Part shown: piece by piece, positions 45,370 through 54,372 of the stretch
Position numbering within the stretch: the stretch's first letter is position 1
Layout: each line of letters starts with the position of its first letter
Source of the DNA: Haploplasma modicum ATCC 29102
Lineage (GTDB): Bacteria; Bacillota_I; Bacilli_A; Acholeplasmatales; Acholeplasmataceae
Assembly: GCF_000687835.1 (NCBI RefSeq)
Contig: NZ_JHYB01000002.1
Location: forward strand, 248,001-312,000
Length of the DNA: 64,000 bases
Direction: 5' to 3'
Position numbers and translations under genes: made by a program
Notes under the pieces: model-generated
What the model was told of the DNA's origin: nothing
Database searches by the model: none
The model's input: only the letters and a program-made list of their open reading frames with translations

Positions 45370-46908
45370 TTAGGACAAACTTATTTCATAATCACATATT
45401 TCTTCATAGAACGAAGCCTCATGGGATACTAAAATAAGAGTTCCTTCATAATTATTTAGTGCTTCTTTAAGTGCATCTTTTGCATTAATGTCTAGATGAT
45501 TAGTTGGTTCATCAAGAATTAAAACATTCCCATAATTATCTTTCATTAAAGCAAGCTTAATCTTCATCTGCTCGCCACCAGACAAGGTATTAATAGGTCT
45601 ATTTGCCATTTCAAAGGTAATACCGTACCTTGCAAGTAATGCATAAATTTCTTTGTTTGTAAATGACTCATAATAATTACTTACATAATTAAATGGTGTA
45701 TCATTTACTAGATAAAACTCATCTTGTCCTAAATAGTTTATTTTAACATTTTTATCCCAGTAAAAATCTCCACTAATTTTAGGAATACTTTCAATTATTG
45801 TTTTAATTAATGTCGATTTACCAATACCATTCTTACCAGTAATAACAACTTTATCCTTATTTCTAATAATTAAATTAAGTGGTTCTAAAAGTGAGTTATT
45901 ATTATAACCAATTTCTAGATCAACTACCTTTAAAACATCTTTACCTGTTTGTAGTTTTATTGGAAATGAAAAGTTATATGTTCTATCAATAATTCTTTTT
46001 TCAATTCTTTCAATCTTATTGAGCATTTTTCTTCTACTTTGTGCACGCTTGGTTGTTGATGCTCTTGTAATATTTTTATCAATAAAATCCTTAGTAGTTT
46101 TAATTAATTTTTGTTGTGCTTCATATTTTTTGTCAAGTAAGTTTGCTCTAACTTCTTTTTCAACTAAATAAAAATCATAATTTCCTTTATAACGTTCCGC
46201 TGTTTTACCTTCTATTGAAATAATTACATTGGCAATCTCTCTAACAAATTCTACATTATGACTTACAACAATGAATGCTTTTTCATAATTATTTAGAAAT
46301 TTACTTAAAAATATTACATGAGAAATATCTAAAAAGTTAGTTGGTTCATCTAGTAAGATTAAATCATTTTCTTCAAGAAGCAGTTTTGCTAGTATTATCT
46401 TTGACTTCATTCCAGAACTTAAAGTTTTAATTTCTTGTTCTAAAACGTCCATTGATAAGCCAAATCCATGAATAATGTTACTGATCTCCGATTTGATTTG
46501 ATAAAAATTACTTTCTATTAATTGTTCTTGAATGTTAGATGCGATATTTAATAGTCGTTCCATTTCATTTTCACTTATATTTGGATTACTTATATCATGA
46601 TACATTTTATTCATCAAATTTTCTTGATCAAATAATTTTTCATAAACATCATAAAGATAAGTCTTGACTAACATTTTATTATCTATTTTCATGTACTGAT
46701 CAAGATATCCTACCTTTAATTCCTTTTCATAAATAACACTCCCGGAATCAGGTATTAATTCCTTAGCAATCAACTTTAAAAGAGTTGATTTACCAGTTCC
46801 ATTTGGCCCGACTAAAACAACATGTTCATTATTTAATATTCTAAAGTTTAAATTGTTATAAAGTTTTTCATTACTATATGAAAAGTTTAAGTTTTTTATT
46901 TCTATCAT
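45370..46908 (-). CDS. ABC-F ATPase
   Basis: 512 aa from ATG 46906-46908 (MIEIKNLNFSYSNEKLY); the frame extends 31 codons upstream, and ATGs at 46926 and 46920 are also possible. Two ABC domains without membrane helices: GPNGTGKSTLLK/LSSGMKSKI/LILLDEPTNFLD and GKNGIGKSTLIK/LSGGEQMKIKLALM/VLILDEPTNHLD, joined by a basic linker (TKRAQSRRKMLNKIERIEKR). ABC-F proteins act on the ribosome E site; some give antibiotic resistance, others assist translation. The subgroup cannot be fixed here. Confidence 0.9.
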   Translation of the reverse strand: MIEIKNLNFSYSNEKLYNNLNFRILNNEHVVLVGPNGTGKSTLLKLIAKELIPDSGSVIYEKELKVGYLDQYMKIDNKMLVKTYLYDVYEKLFDQENLMNKMYHDISNPNISENEMERLLNIASNIQEQLIESNFYQIKSEISNIIHGFGLSMDVLEQEIKTLSSGMKSKIILAKLLLEENDLILLDEPTNFLDISHVIFLSKFLNNYEKAFIVVSHNVEFVREIANVIISIEGKTAERYKGNYDFYLVEKEVRANLLDKKYEAQQKLIKTTKDFIDKNITRASTTKRAQSRRKMLNKIERIEKRIIDRTYNFSFPIKLQTGKDVLKVVDLEIGYNNNSLLEPLNLIIRNKDKVVITGKNGIGKSTLIKTIIESIPKISGDFYWDKNVKINYLGQDEFYLVNDTPFNYVSNYYESFTNKEIYALLARYGITFEMANRPINTLSGGEQMKIKLALMKDNYGNVLILDEPTNHLDINAKDALKEALNNYEGTLILVSHEASFYEEICDYEISLS

Positions 46909-46954
46909 TAAATCATCCATCTTCATTAAATTATAATTTTTTTTTAAATTATAC

Positions 46955-46983
46955 TTGATTTTTATTTTATATAGGTCTATAAT
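46955..46983 (+). promoter_or_regulatory. Promoter of tRNA-Lys
   Basis: TTGATT (46955-46960), 17 bp, TATAAT (46978-46983), 14 bp before the tRNA. Confidence 0.85.
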
Positions 46984-46997
46984 ATTAATATTGATTT

Positions 46998-47073
46998 GCA
47001 CCCTTAGCTCAGTTGGTAGAGCAACAGACTCTTAATCTGTGGGTCCAGGGTTCGAGCCCCTGAGGGTGTACCA
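46998..47073 (+). tRNA. tRNA-Lys (anticodon CTT), CCA encoded
   Basis: Complete cloverleaf: acceptor GCACCCT/AGGGTGT with a G-T first pair, D arm GCTC-AGTTGGTAGA-GC, anticodon stem ACAGA/TCTGT with loop CTCTTAA (anticodon CTT, reading AAG), T arm CAGGG-TTCGAGC-CCCTG and encoded CCA. Confidence 0.96.
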
Positions 47074-47170
47074 TTTACTACTTATTAAATTGTAGTAAAT
47101 TATCTTGTTTATTATACATTTTTTTATTGATTAATACAATAAAATTTAATTTAATAAATCAAATAATTAA

Positions 47171-47191
47171 ACCATTAAATGGTTTTTTTTT
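47171..47191 (+). terminator. Terminator downstream of tRNA-Lys
   Basis: ACCAT-TAA-ATGGT hairpin followed by eight to nine T. An additional ATTTACTAC/GTAGTAAAT hairpin without T run lies directly after the tRNA (47074-47100) and may guide 3' processing. Confidence 0.75.
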
Positions 47192-47198
47192 ATAAAAA

Positions 47199-47239
47199 GG
47201 AATTAATAAATTCAGTTTTAACTGTTATTTAATAATTCC
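47199..47239 (-). terminator. Terminator of the S51 peptidase gene
   Basis: GGAATTAxTAAAT arms (47199-47211 with 47227-47239) with a long loop, then T5 on the minus strand. It overlaps the end of the coding region. Confidence 0.65.
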
Positions 47240-47896
47240 TTTTTTATTTGAAAACTTTCTTGCTGTTCCAAGTGTTAATATTTTATCATTAATTTTAATA
47301 ATTGCTCCATCATCAGGAATTATGTAAGCATCTTTTTTATATAATCTTCTTACTTTTCTTAAAGAACTTTTTTGTTTCTTTCTTCTTCTATAGTGAACTT
47401 CAACAAACATATTATTAATATAACCCATTCCTTCGTTCATACTATATTTAAAATATTCATTATCTTTTGAAATGTGATAGTTATCTAACTGAATCATAGA
47501 TCCGGCACTAGATCCTATAATTATTTTATCAAAGCTTTTTAAAGCTTCAAAAATCTTTTTTTCTTTAATTCGCTCAAACATTAAATCAGGTGCACCACCA
47601 GGATAATATAAAATATCAGCATCTTTAATTAAACTAATCATTAAATCAGTCGTCATATCATAATATTTTATCCATGAGATATTAGTAATACCATAATCAT
47701 TAAAGTTTTCATTTATTTTAACTACATATTCGCTATTATCACTATAGGTTTGATTATATTCTTCTTTAGTTAGATTGCCAAAAAATGAAAATGCAATTAC
47801 TACAACTTTCATATTAGGCTTTAGTATTTCATCTAATACATTTTTAACAAAGGGATAGTTAAGTGCACTAGATCTACTTAATAAAACATTTACCAT
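47225..47896 (-). CDS. S51 family (PepE-like) serine peptidase
   Basis: 223 aa with a class-I glutamine-amidotransferase-like fold. The nucleophile elbow IIGSSAGSMIQ carries the catalytic Ser, and DILYYPGGAPD is the family GG motif. PepE enzymes cut Asp-X dipeptides; related proteins include cyanophycinase, so the substrate may differ. RBS AGGAGG lies upstream. Monocistronic. Confidence 0.8.
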   Translation of the reverse strand: MVNVLLSRSSALNYPFVKNVLDEILKPNMKVVVIAFSFFGNLTKEEYNQTYSDNSEYVVKINENFNDYGITNISWIKYYDMTTDLMISLIKDADILYYPGGAPDLMFERIKEKKIFEALKSFDKIIIGSSAGSMIQLDNYHISKDNEYFKYSMNEGMGYINNMFVEVHYRRRKKQKSSLRKVRRLYKKDAYIIPDDGAIIKINDKILTLGTARKFSNKKGIIK

Positions 47897-47911
47897 TTAG
47901 TCCTCCTTATT

Positions 47912-47933
47912 AAAAAAATGTGATTGCTCACAT
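47912..47933 (-). terminator. Terminator of the 65-aa protein gene
   Basis: ATGTGA-TTGC-TCACAT hairpin followed by a T7 run on the minus strand. Confidence 0.8.
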
Positions 47934-48131
47934 TTATTTTTTTTGTACTAACGGAATAATAATTCCTTGTTCAATTGCTTCTGGATATGGGAATGGTTCT
48001 TCTCTCATTCTTTTAAATAACACATAGATTAAACCACGTTCTTTATCTATTCTTGTTATTACACCTTCATCTTTTTCATTTTCAACACGACATTTTTCAC
48101 CAATTATATATGTTTCATTGCTCCAAGCCAT
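47934..48131 (-). CDS. Small SH3-like protein, unknown function
   Basis: 65 aa, with AAGGAGG before the ATG and its own terminator, so it is very probably real. The sequence (IIGEKCRVENEKDEGVITRIDKERGLIYVLFK) suggests a small five-stranded barrel of SH3/KOW type with two arms, and the end EQGIIIPLVQ is hydrophobic. No family recognised. Small barrels of this type often bind RNA or another protein. Its neighbours give no clear hint. Confidence 0.7.
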   Translation of the reverse strand: MAWSNETYIIGEKCRVENEKDEGVITRIDKERGLIYVLFKRMREEPFPYPEAIEQGIIIPLVQKK

Positions 48132-48172
48132 TTAGATTCCTCCTTACAATTACAATATATTATAACATATAA

Positions 48173-49210
48173 TTATCTAATTTGATATTTTTTTAATACT
48201 GATCCGATTAAATAGATTAAAAATGGATTATCAGCATTGTTAATTAACTCTAATAGTTTAATAAAATGCTTATTATCAACATTTTTCAGTAAATAATTTA
48301 AGTCACTTTTAAAATACGGATTATTTGCATCATGAAGATTTCTTATGTAATCCGCATATTTAGTGTTTTCATTTAAATACTCAAATGTCTTTTTAATTAT
48401 ATAGGGATTTTTTATTTTAGGAAGTGATTTTTTTACTTCCAGCATTGAATAATTAATTTCTAATAATTTTACTGCTTGAATGTTTTTTAAGTAATTAATT
48501 AGTTCTTCTATTTCTTTTTCATCAGTTTTATAATTTAGTAAATATTCAATTAGGTCAATACGCCAAATAAAACGATGAGTTTCAATATTACCAAAATTAT
48601 TAATAAATTTATTTTTAATCTTATATAAATTATCAATATTAAAATCATGAAGTAAGGCATATATTAAATCACTAAAATCAATTGATTTCTTATCTAATAT
48701 GACATATGCTTTAAGTCTTTCAGTAATAATATTTTTTTCTTTTAAATATTGTTCTTTCATATCACTTAAATCAACACTAGTCTCAGTCTTACTAATTTCT
48801 CCATTAGTTTTTAAGTACGTTGTATAATCAAAAGAATCATAATTAAGACTATCAGTTTTAATAATTGAATAGCCAATTCCTGAATCACCATATTTTCTAC
48901 TAATAGGGTGACCTACAATATCATTTCTAATATGCTTTAAATGATTTAGTGTTTTATTTTGATTGATATTGATATATGCCTTATTTTTGGTTAGGGTTAG
49001 AGTTAAGACATATAATGCATCAACTCCTACAAATAAACTTTGAAGCAGACCAAAAATATCAATAATAATTGCCTCTTCTAATTGATCCGAATGATTATTA
49101 TGATACAAAATTACTTTGTCTATTTGTTCTAGCGTTTTAAGAGTTGATCCTAGTTTAATAATATCTAATTTATTATCTAACTTTTTAATATAATCTTCTA
49201 ACCATTTCAT
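48173..49210 (-). CDS. HEPN-motif protein, unknown function
   Basis: 345 aa, all helical, no membrane segments. Residues about 90-105 contain LKHIRNDIVGHPISRKYG, an R-N-x4-H arrangement typical of HEPN domains (many are RNases; others only bind). The second half (about 190-345) looks like repeated helical pairs. Its start codon overlaps the stop of the GGDEF-EAL-like gene by one base, and it is the last gene of that operon. HEPN assignment rests on the motif and the helical setting and needs a profile search; no antitoxin-type nucleotidyltransferase is beside it. Confidence 0.55.
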   Translation of the reverse strand: MKWLEDYIKKLDNKLDIIKLGSTLKTLEQIDKVILYHNNHSDQLEEAIIIDIFGLLQSLFVGVDALYVLTLTLTKNKAYININQNKTLNHLKHIRNDIVGHPISRKYGDSGIGYSIIKTDSLNYDSFDYTTYLKTNGEISKTETSVDLSDMKEQYLKEKNIITERLKAYVILDKKSIDFSDLIYALLHDFNIDNLYKIKNKFINNFGNIETHRFIWRIDLIEYLLNYKTDEKEIEELINYLKNIQAVKLLEINYSMLEVKKSLPKIKNPYIIKKTFEYLNENTKYADYIRNLHDANNPYFKSDLNYLLKNVDNKHFIKLLELINNADNPFLIYLIGSVLKKYQIR

Positions 49211-52200
49211 TATAATTTTTCCTTTATTTGTTTTAATATTACATCTGGACTAATCGTTTTGTACAATTTACCTTCAATATAATTAATACCCAAACTGTTT
49301 ATAAATTCTTTATCTTCTACTGTATTAACATTTCTAATAACAAGTTTAATATTAAAATTATTTAGAAATTCATTGATTGTTTGATAATATAATTTTATCT
49401 TTTTGCTATTTTTTTGAAGATCTAAATGAACTTTTGAAAAATTTTCATGTAAAACTGAAGTAACATTTGTAGTTTCTAATTTAAAACCTAGTTTATTTAA
49501 ACTTTGAATTTTTAAAATATCTTTTGCAGATTTAATCTCATCATTAATTAGTAGTCTAATAGATTCAAAGTTAATATTATTTTTCTTATATATTGTTATT
49601 AAGTTTGACTCAAATAAGTTATCTAAAAATGTTTCTTTTGAGATTGGAACTAAGATATTTATTAAATGATTAGTCTCTTTTTTCATTTTGTTTAAGAAAC
49701 TTGCAATATATTCAATATGAAAGTATTCAAGTTCGATTAATTTATTGCGTTTTTTTGCAATTAGTTTTAAGTAATTATTTTCAGTATTAATTTGAGGTAG
49801 ACTTAATTCACTTTCATATAAAACTACTAAATTATCGTTTGTATCAATTATTTGTTTAAAATTGACTGATAACTCTTTATTTTCAATAGCTAAATTTAAG
49901 TAATCAATTACTTGTTGTTCATAAACTTCATTTTCATAAAGACTGTGACTAAAATCGACAAAATCAGTATTTGTATTTTTAGCATTAGCTAAAGAAACAT
50001 CAAGATATCTAAAAATCTTATCATGATTTTTGTCATTTGAAGCAACTGGATATCTTAAGAAGCTTATAAAAACCTTGAATTTTTCATATTTTAGAATTAC
50101 TGATTTTAAGTGATTTACAACTTGAAGATACTGATTTACTGTATTTGTTACAGTTCGTATATCGTTATACTCTAAAATTATTAAAAGTTGATTATGGTCA
50201 TATCTATAAACTTTTTCGGAAAAATGTTTCTTAGTTGCGTGAGAAAACTCAATGAAAAACTTATTCATTCGCTCGCTGCCATAAATTTCTTTAGCAGAAA
50301 AATCTAGTTCAACTAAAACAAATGTTGCTTTATCTTTGATATGTTCATTAAAATCTAAAATTAGTTGATTTTTATTAAATAAAGTTGTTTCGTTGTCTAA
50401 GATAACTTTATTCTTTAAATCTTCTTCATTTAATAGAACACTTGTAACATCTGTAAAAAAACTTACAACTGAGACTTTGTTTTCTTCATTTACGGCAAAT
50501 AAATACTCTTTTATATAAATATCTTGGTATTTATAAGTAACTATGTTTGTTTCATTTGGATAATTAAATAGTCTATTTATTACTTTCTCATAATTTTTAG
50601 CATCTTCTAAATCCATTTCACGCATAAATAATTCTAAATAAAGATTTTCTTCTATATTAAACAGGTTTATAGCATTCACATTATATTTTGATCTAGTCTC
50701 ATTTAGTATACGCATTGGCATGATTTTATTATTAAATACATTGTTTAAATAATTTGACTCATTTTTAAGTCTTGTATTACTACCTAAATCAAGTATTCTT
50801 AAATAAATTATATTAGTAATACCACTTAATAATTCATAATAAACACCTTGATCGGTTATTTCTTCATCAAGATGGAATAAAACAACAAAATCTTGATTTA
50901 TATAAAAACTATATATAAACTTAACTTCATCATCATACTCTTTATTGGTGAGAATATTTTTATTTTTTATAAGGTTCTCTGGATTAATAAAGATATCATG
51001 ACCTTCAGCAATTGTCTCTGATATAATTGTATCATCCAAAACATGTCTTAAGATCTTCTTATCATATAATCTGCCCTTTTTATAATTAAACAGATTAGAA
51101 TCAAAGGAATTATTTAAATATACAATAACATCAAGAAACTCAAATTTTTTATTTATTTCAATAAATAATAGTCTTAGATATTCTCTAAACTTTAAGTTTA
51201 AGTCTAGATTATGAGAAAAAATATTCCACTCTTTTAGAAAACTGAAATGTTCTAAATATTTAGCACTACTAATTAGTCTGTTTGTTGTTATTTCTTTAAT
51301 CTTTACAACTTCTTTAATTGGTTTTTCAGTTTTTTTAACTATTTCTTTTTCCTTAGGAGTTATTTTATCTAATTTTGCTTGATATAAGTCTTTTGAATAC
51401 TTATTATTAAGTGCATCATAGAGTTTAATAATTTCCTTATATGCAAATGTCTTTAAATCAGAGTCACTTGAATTATCAAACGATATTTCATAGGTTGTCT
51501 CAACTGTGACTGCTAATTTATATTGTTTAAGCTCACGAAGTGAAGCTATATAGTAGATAATAGTTTTTAAATCAATATTATTTTCTTCTTCTAATTTCTT
51601 TGATACTTCAATTGCTTTTTCAAAGTCTTTTTTTAAGTAAAACAGTTTTACTAAATTATTTTCATACTTAATATTTAATGTATCATCAATTAATTCATTG
51701 TTAATTATTATTGCTTTTTCAAAGTCTAGTTTATCAGTGTAATATTTTAGTATTTCCTCTTTTACATAAACTAAAATATCTTTAGGAATAATATCATGTT
51801 TTAATTTTAATAAAATATCAAGTGTGTCATCACCTAATGCTTTATAATATTCATATTCATCTAAGAGAGATAAATATTTATCCATTTCAGGTAATATTTC
51901 TTGTCTTTTTACTAAAAAATCGTATGCAACATTAAATTTTTCTAACTTTAAGGCAATATTAAATAATTTAAAATAGATTTTTTCTTTTGTTTTTCCTGGT
52001 TTTTTATCTAAAATATTTTGCATTAAATTACTAGTATGTTTTAAAGCAAATTCATATTGCTCATTAAAAATTGCAATATCTAAAAATTTTAATACTGCTC
52101 TTTCATAATCAACTACTGGTAATGATGTATCTAGGTATTCCATAATTAAATCTAGGTTAGATAAATCATTATTTAACACTAAAATATCATTTAAAGTCAT
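49210..52200 (-). CDS. Large TPR-GAF-PAS-like protein with degenerate GGDEF and EAL domains
   Basis: 996 aa, cytosolic, no transmembrane segment. In order: TPR-like helical repeats (about 1-280), a GAF-like domain (about 310-480), a PAS-like domain (about 490-595, ending FFTDVTSVLLNEEDL), a GGDEF-fold domain (about 600-765) and an EAL-fold domain (about 770-996). The GGDEF start DxLTGLxNR appears as NETTLFNKNQL, but the active-site RxGGDEF is RYDHNQL. The EAL motif region is YESELSL and the DDFG loop and later acidic residues are missing, while the ending GINYIEGKLYK recalls GxxxxQGxxxxxP. It therefore should neither make nor cut c-di-GMP by known chemistry. It may bind a nucleotide or act as a scaffold. 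One-base overlaps link it to both neighbours. Confidence 0.7.
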   Translation of the reverse strand: MTLNDILVLNNDLSNLDLIMEYLDTSLPVVDYERAVLKFLDIAIFNEQYEFALKHTSNLMQNILDKKPGKTKEKIYFKLFNIALKLEKFNVAYDFLVKRQEILPEMDKYLSLLDEYEYYKALGDDTLDILLKLKHDIIPKDILVYVKEEILKYYTDKLDFEKAIIINNELIDDTLNIKYENNLVKLFYLKKDFEKAIEVSKKLEEENNIDLKTIIYYIASLRELKQYKLAVTVETTYEISFDNSSDSDLKTFAYKEIIKLYDALNNKYSKDLYQAKLDKITPKEKEIVKKTEKPIKEVVKIKEITTNRLISSAKYLEHFSFLKEWNIFSHNLDLNLKFREYLRLLFIEINKKFEFLDVIVYLNNSFDSNLFNYKKGRLYDKKILRHVLDDTIISETIAEGHDIFINPENLIKNKNILTNKEYDDEVKFIYSFYINQDFVVLFHLDEEITDQGVYYELLSGITNIIYLRILDLGSNTRLKNESNYLNNVFNNKIMPMRILNETRSKYNVNAINLFNIEENLYLELFMREMDLEDAKNYEKVINRLFNYPNETNIVTYKYQDIYIKEYLFAVNEENKVSVVSFFTDVTSVLLNEEDLKNKVILDNETTLFNKNQLILDFNEHIKDKATFVLVELDFSAKEIYGSERMNKFFIEFSHATKKHFSEKVYRYDHNQLLIILEYNDIRTVTNTVNQYLQVVNHLKSVILKYEKFKVFISFLRYPVASNDKNHDKIFRYLDVSLANAKNTNTDFVDFSHSLYENEVYEQQVIDYLNLAIENKELSVNFKQIIDTNDNLVVLYESELSLPQINTENNYLKLIAKKRNKLIELEYFHIEYIASFLNKMKKETNHLINILVPISKETFLDNLFESNLITIYKKNNINFESIRLLINDEIKSAKDILKIQSLNKLGFKLETTNVTSVLHENFSKVHLDLQKNSKKIKLYYQTINEFLNNFNIKLVIRNVNTVEDKEFINSLGINYIEGKLYKTISPDVILKQIKEKL

Positions 52201-53057
52201 TATTTTAATTCCTCTCTTATCTCTAGATAAATCTTATAGGCGTTACTAATAAAATAGTTTGCTAAATCTAAAAAATTATAGTTTGTAAGTTTTGAAAAAC
52301 CAACACTTTCTTTATATAGTGCAACGTTATACCACTGAAGTGATTGATATATTTTATATAATTTTATATGATTATCTTCTTCTTTAGTTATTTTACGGTC
52401 AAAATAAGCTTCTAAAACAAGAGTTGAATTTTCTTCAAAACAGGCAAACTCATAATAAATATCATTTAGTCCTGCATATTCAAAATCTATAAAATATATT
52501 TTATTATCTGTATCAATTACATTAATATTTTGTAAGTCATTATGACAAAAAACTTTCTCAGTATTCTTATATTTATTATTGTATACATTAATAAAATACT
52601 TTTTTACATCAAAGTATTTCTCATCAATAATATTATCTTTATTATAACTTTCATATTTATTAAGTCTGTTTATTAAATCATAATCTTTAATACTTGAATT
52701 TTTTATTTTATGTAACTTTTTTAATGAATCAGTTAGTTTATTTTTAAACAAACTAAAATTTTTGAAATCTATTGTATTCCCTTCAATATACTTTTGAATT
52801 TTTGTTCCAGTCTTTGGATCAAAGTATATAAGTTCACTTGTTAAATTATTATCACTTGCGGCAATAATACTATTTAATTCATTATAGTAATCTACATATT
52901 TATCGGCTTCTAATCCTATTTTCCTAAATACATATTTAATATTATCACTTTCAAAGTAATAAGTATAATTACTCATTCCTTCGCTAAATCTTGTTAAATT
53001 TTTTATTTCTTCTACATTCATGATATGTTTTATCTCTTTTATTATTTCATCAACCAT
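52200..53057 (-). CDS. Choline/ethanolamine kinase-like phosphotransferase (LicA/APH fold)
   Basis: 285 aa. Kinase-like fold with FRKIGLEADKYVDY (nucleotide-binding Lys region), the Brenner motif VFCHNDLQNINVID and the metal-binding FIDFEYAGLNDIYYEFA. These are typical of LicA/choline kinase and aminoglycoside-phosphotransferase relatives, so phosphorylation of choline, ethanolamine or another small alcohol is likely. First gene of a three-gene operon with the degenerate GGDEF-EAL protein and the HEPN-motif protein. If it is a choline kinase, the operon could link phospholipid or glycolipid head groups to a regulator. Confidence 0.8.
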   Translation of the reverse strand: MVDEIIKEIKHIMNVEEIKNLTRFSEGMSNYTYYFESDNIKYVFRKIGLEADKYVDYYNELNSIIAASDNNLTSELIYFDPKTGTKIQKYIEGNTIDFKNFSLFKNKLTDSLKKLHKIKNSSIKDYDLINRLNKYESYNKDNIIDEKYFDVKKYFINVYNNKYKNTEKVFCHNDLQNINVIDTDNKIYFIDFEYAGLNDIYYEFACFEENSTLVLEAYFDRKITKEEDNHIKLYKIYQSLQWYNVALYKESVGFSKLTNYNFLDLANYFISNAYKIYLEIREELK

Positions 53058-53115
53058 ACTATCCCTACTTTTCTTATTTATATAATATCATAATATTACT
53101 TTTTTTAAACTCTTC

Positions 53116-53143
53116 TTGAATAATAATATTATTATTATATAAT
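53116..53143 (+). promoter_or_regulatory. Promoter of the CPBP protease gene
   Basis: TTGAAT (53116-53121), 16 bp, TATAAT (53138-53143), divergent from the kinase operon. Confidence 0.7.
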
Positions 53144-53170
53144 TAAATAAGATAAGAAACGAGGGATACT

Positions 53171-54301
53171 ATGCAAGAAAAAAAAGATAATATTATTAAT
53201 TATGAGGAAATCTTTAAACACAAACAAGAAAATTTAGATTTTATTAAAAAAAGAGATCAAGGATTTATTAATATTTTGATTTATTTCTTTTTATTTATTA
53301 TTGGATTTGCTTCACTTATTCCAATGCTTTTTATTAAGAGGGACAATCCAAACAAAGTTGTTTTAGATTCAATGAAAAATTATAGTGATGCTGTTGCGAT
53401 TATCGATACTTCATATTATGAAAATAATTCTGGTGATTTTAATAATTTATTCACTGTAGATTTTAATAATTCTTTAATATTAGTATCAAACACTAATAAT
53501 ACTTTATATCAAAATTATTTAAGTGAAACTTTAACTTTTGAAGATATAATAGCACAAAATATTGATGTAGTTACACTAGAGGATGATAAAAAAATTGAAT
53601 TTAATTTATTTTATAGTTCTTCTAGCTCAATAAGTTCAGCTCTTGACATCAAAGATAGTAAATATCAGAAAATAACTTCTGCATATACTTATAACAAAAA
53701 TGCACTTTTGATGTTCTCAACTTACTTGATTGTTGCTCTAGTTTTAATGGCTTTTAACTACAAAGTTGTTATCAAAGACTTTAATTTATTATTGGCAGAT
53801 AAAGAAGAACCTATATTTACTAAATCAATTAAGGGATTTGCTGCTATGTTGGTTGCATCATTCATGATCAATATTCCAGTTACACTAATTAGTCAGTTGT
53901 TAAACTTTAAAAGTACTTCAGATAATCAAACACAAATAATTAACATGTTAAACTCTAGTGCTGGTATTTTCTTATTTTTATCAACTGTTATACTTGCACC
54001 AATTGTTGAGGAATTAGTGTTTAGATATTCAATTTTCAATTTATTTAAAAACAAAAAAATAGCAATTGTTGTCTCGGCAATATTCTTTGGTTCAATCCAC
54101 CTTACAAGCGAAATGGTTTTACTATTTATGAATGGGTTTGAAATGATGAAATTTCTTGAAGTTATAATTCTTTCTATCCCATATATTGGAATAGGTGCAT
54201 TCCTTGCATATTATTATCATAAAACTAAGGAAAATATTACTTTACTTATAATTCTTCATGCTTTAAGTAACTTATTTGCAGTACTTGTTGCATTTTTATA
54301 A
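53171..54301 (+). CDS. CPBP family intramembrane metalloprotease
   Basis: 376 aa. A cytosolic N-terminus of about 35 residues, one helix, an extracytoplasmic domain of about 130 residues, then a bundle of about six helices holding the CPBP motifs: EELVFRYSIF (EExxxR), FGSIHLTSEM (F-x-x-x-H) and ILHALSN (H-x-x-x-N). Members include Rce1-like CAAX proteases and bacteriocin immunity or processing proteins. The extra extracytoplasmic insertion near the N-terminus is unusual for the family. Substrate unknown. Single-gene transcript. Confidence 0.85.
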   Translation: MQEKKDNIINYEEIFKHKQENLDFIKKRDQGFINILIYFFLFIIGFASLIPMLFIKRDNPNKVVLDSMKNYSDAVAIIDTSYYENNSGDFNNLFTVDFNNSLILVSNTNNTLYQNYLSETLTFEDIIAQNIDVVTLEDDKKIEFNLFYSSSSSISSALDIKDSKYQKITSAYTYNKNALLMFSTYLIVALVLMAFNYKVVIKDFNLLLADKEEPIFTKSIKGFAAMLVASFMINIPVTLISQLLNFKSTSDNQTQIINMLNSSAGIFLFLSTVILAPIVEELVFRYSIFNLFKNKKIAIVVSAIFFGSIHLTSEMVLLFMNGFEMMKFLEVIILSIPYIGIGAFLAYYYHKTKENITLLIILHALSNLFAVLVAFL

Positions 54302-54313
54302 AACTAGAAACTT

Positions 54314-54336
54314 AACTTAACGTTAAGTTTTTTTTA
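54314..54336 (+). terminator. Terminator of the CPBP protease gene
   Basis: Palindrome AACTTAAC/GTTAAGTT followed by T8. Confidence 0.8.
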
Positions 54337-54338
54337 TG

Positions 54339-54367
54339 AAAAAAAAGCTTCTAGTTGCCTAGAAGCT
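54339..54367 (-). terminator. Terminator of the MarR-ABC operon
   Basis: AGCTTCTAG-TTGC-CTAGAAGCT hairpin followed by T7-8 on the minus strand. Confidence 0.88.
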
Positions 54368-54372
54368 AAATT

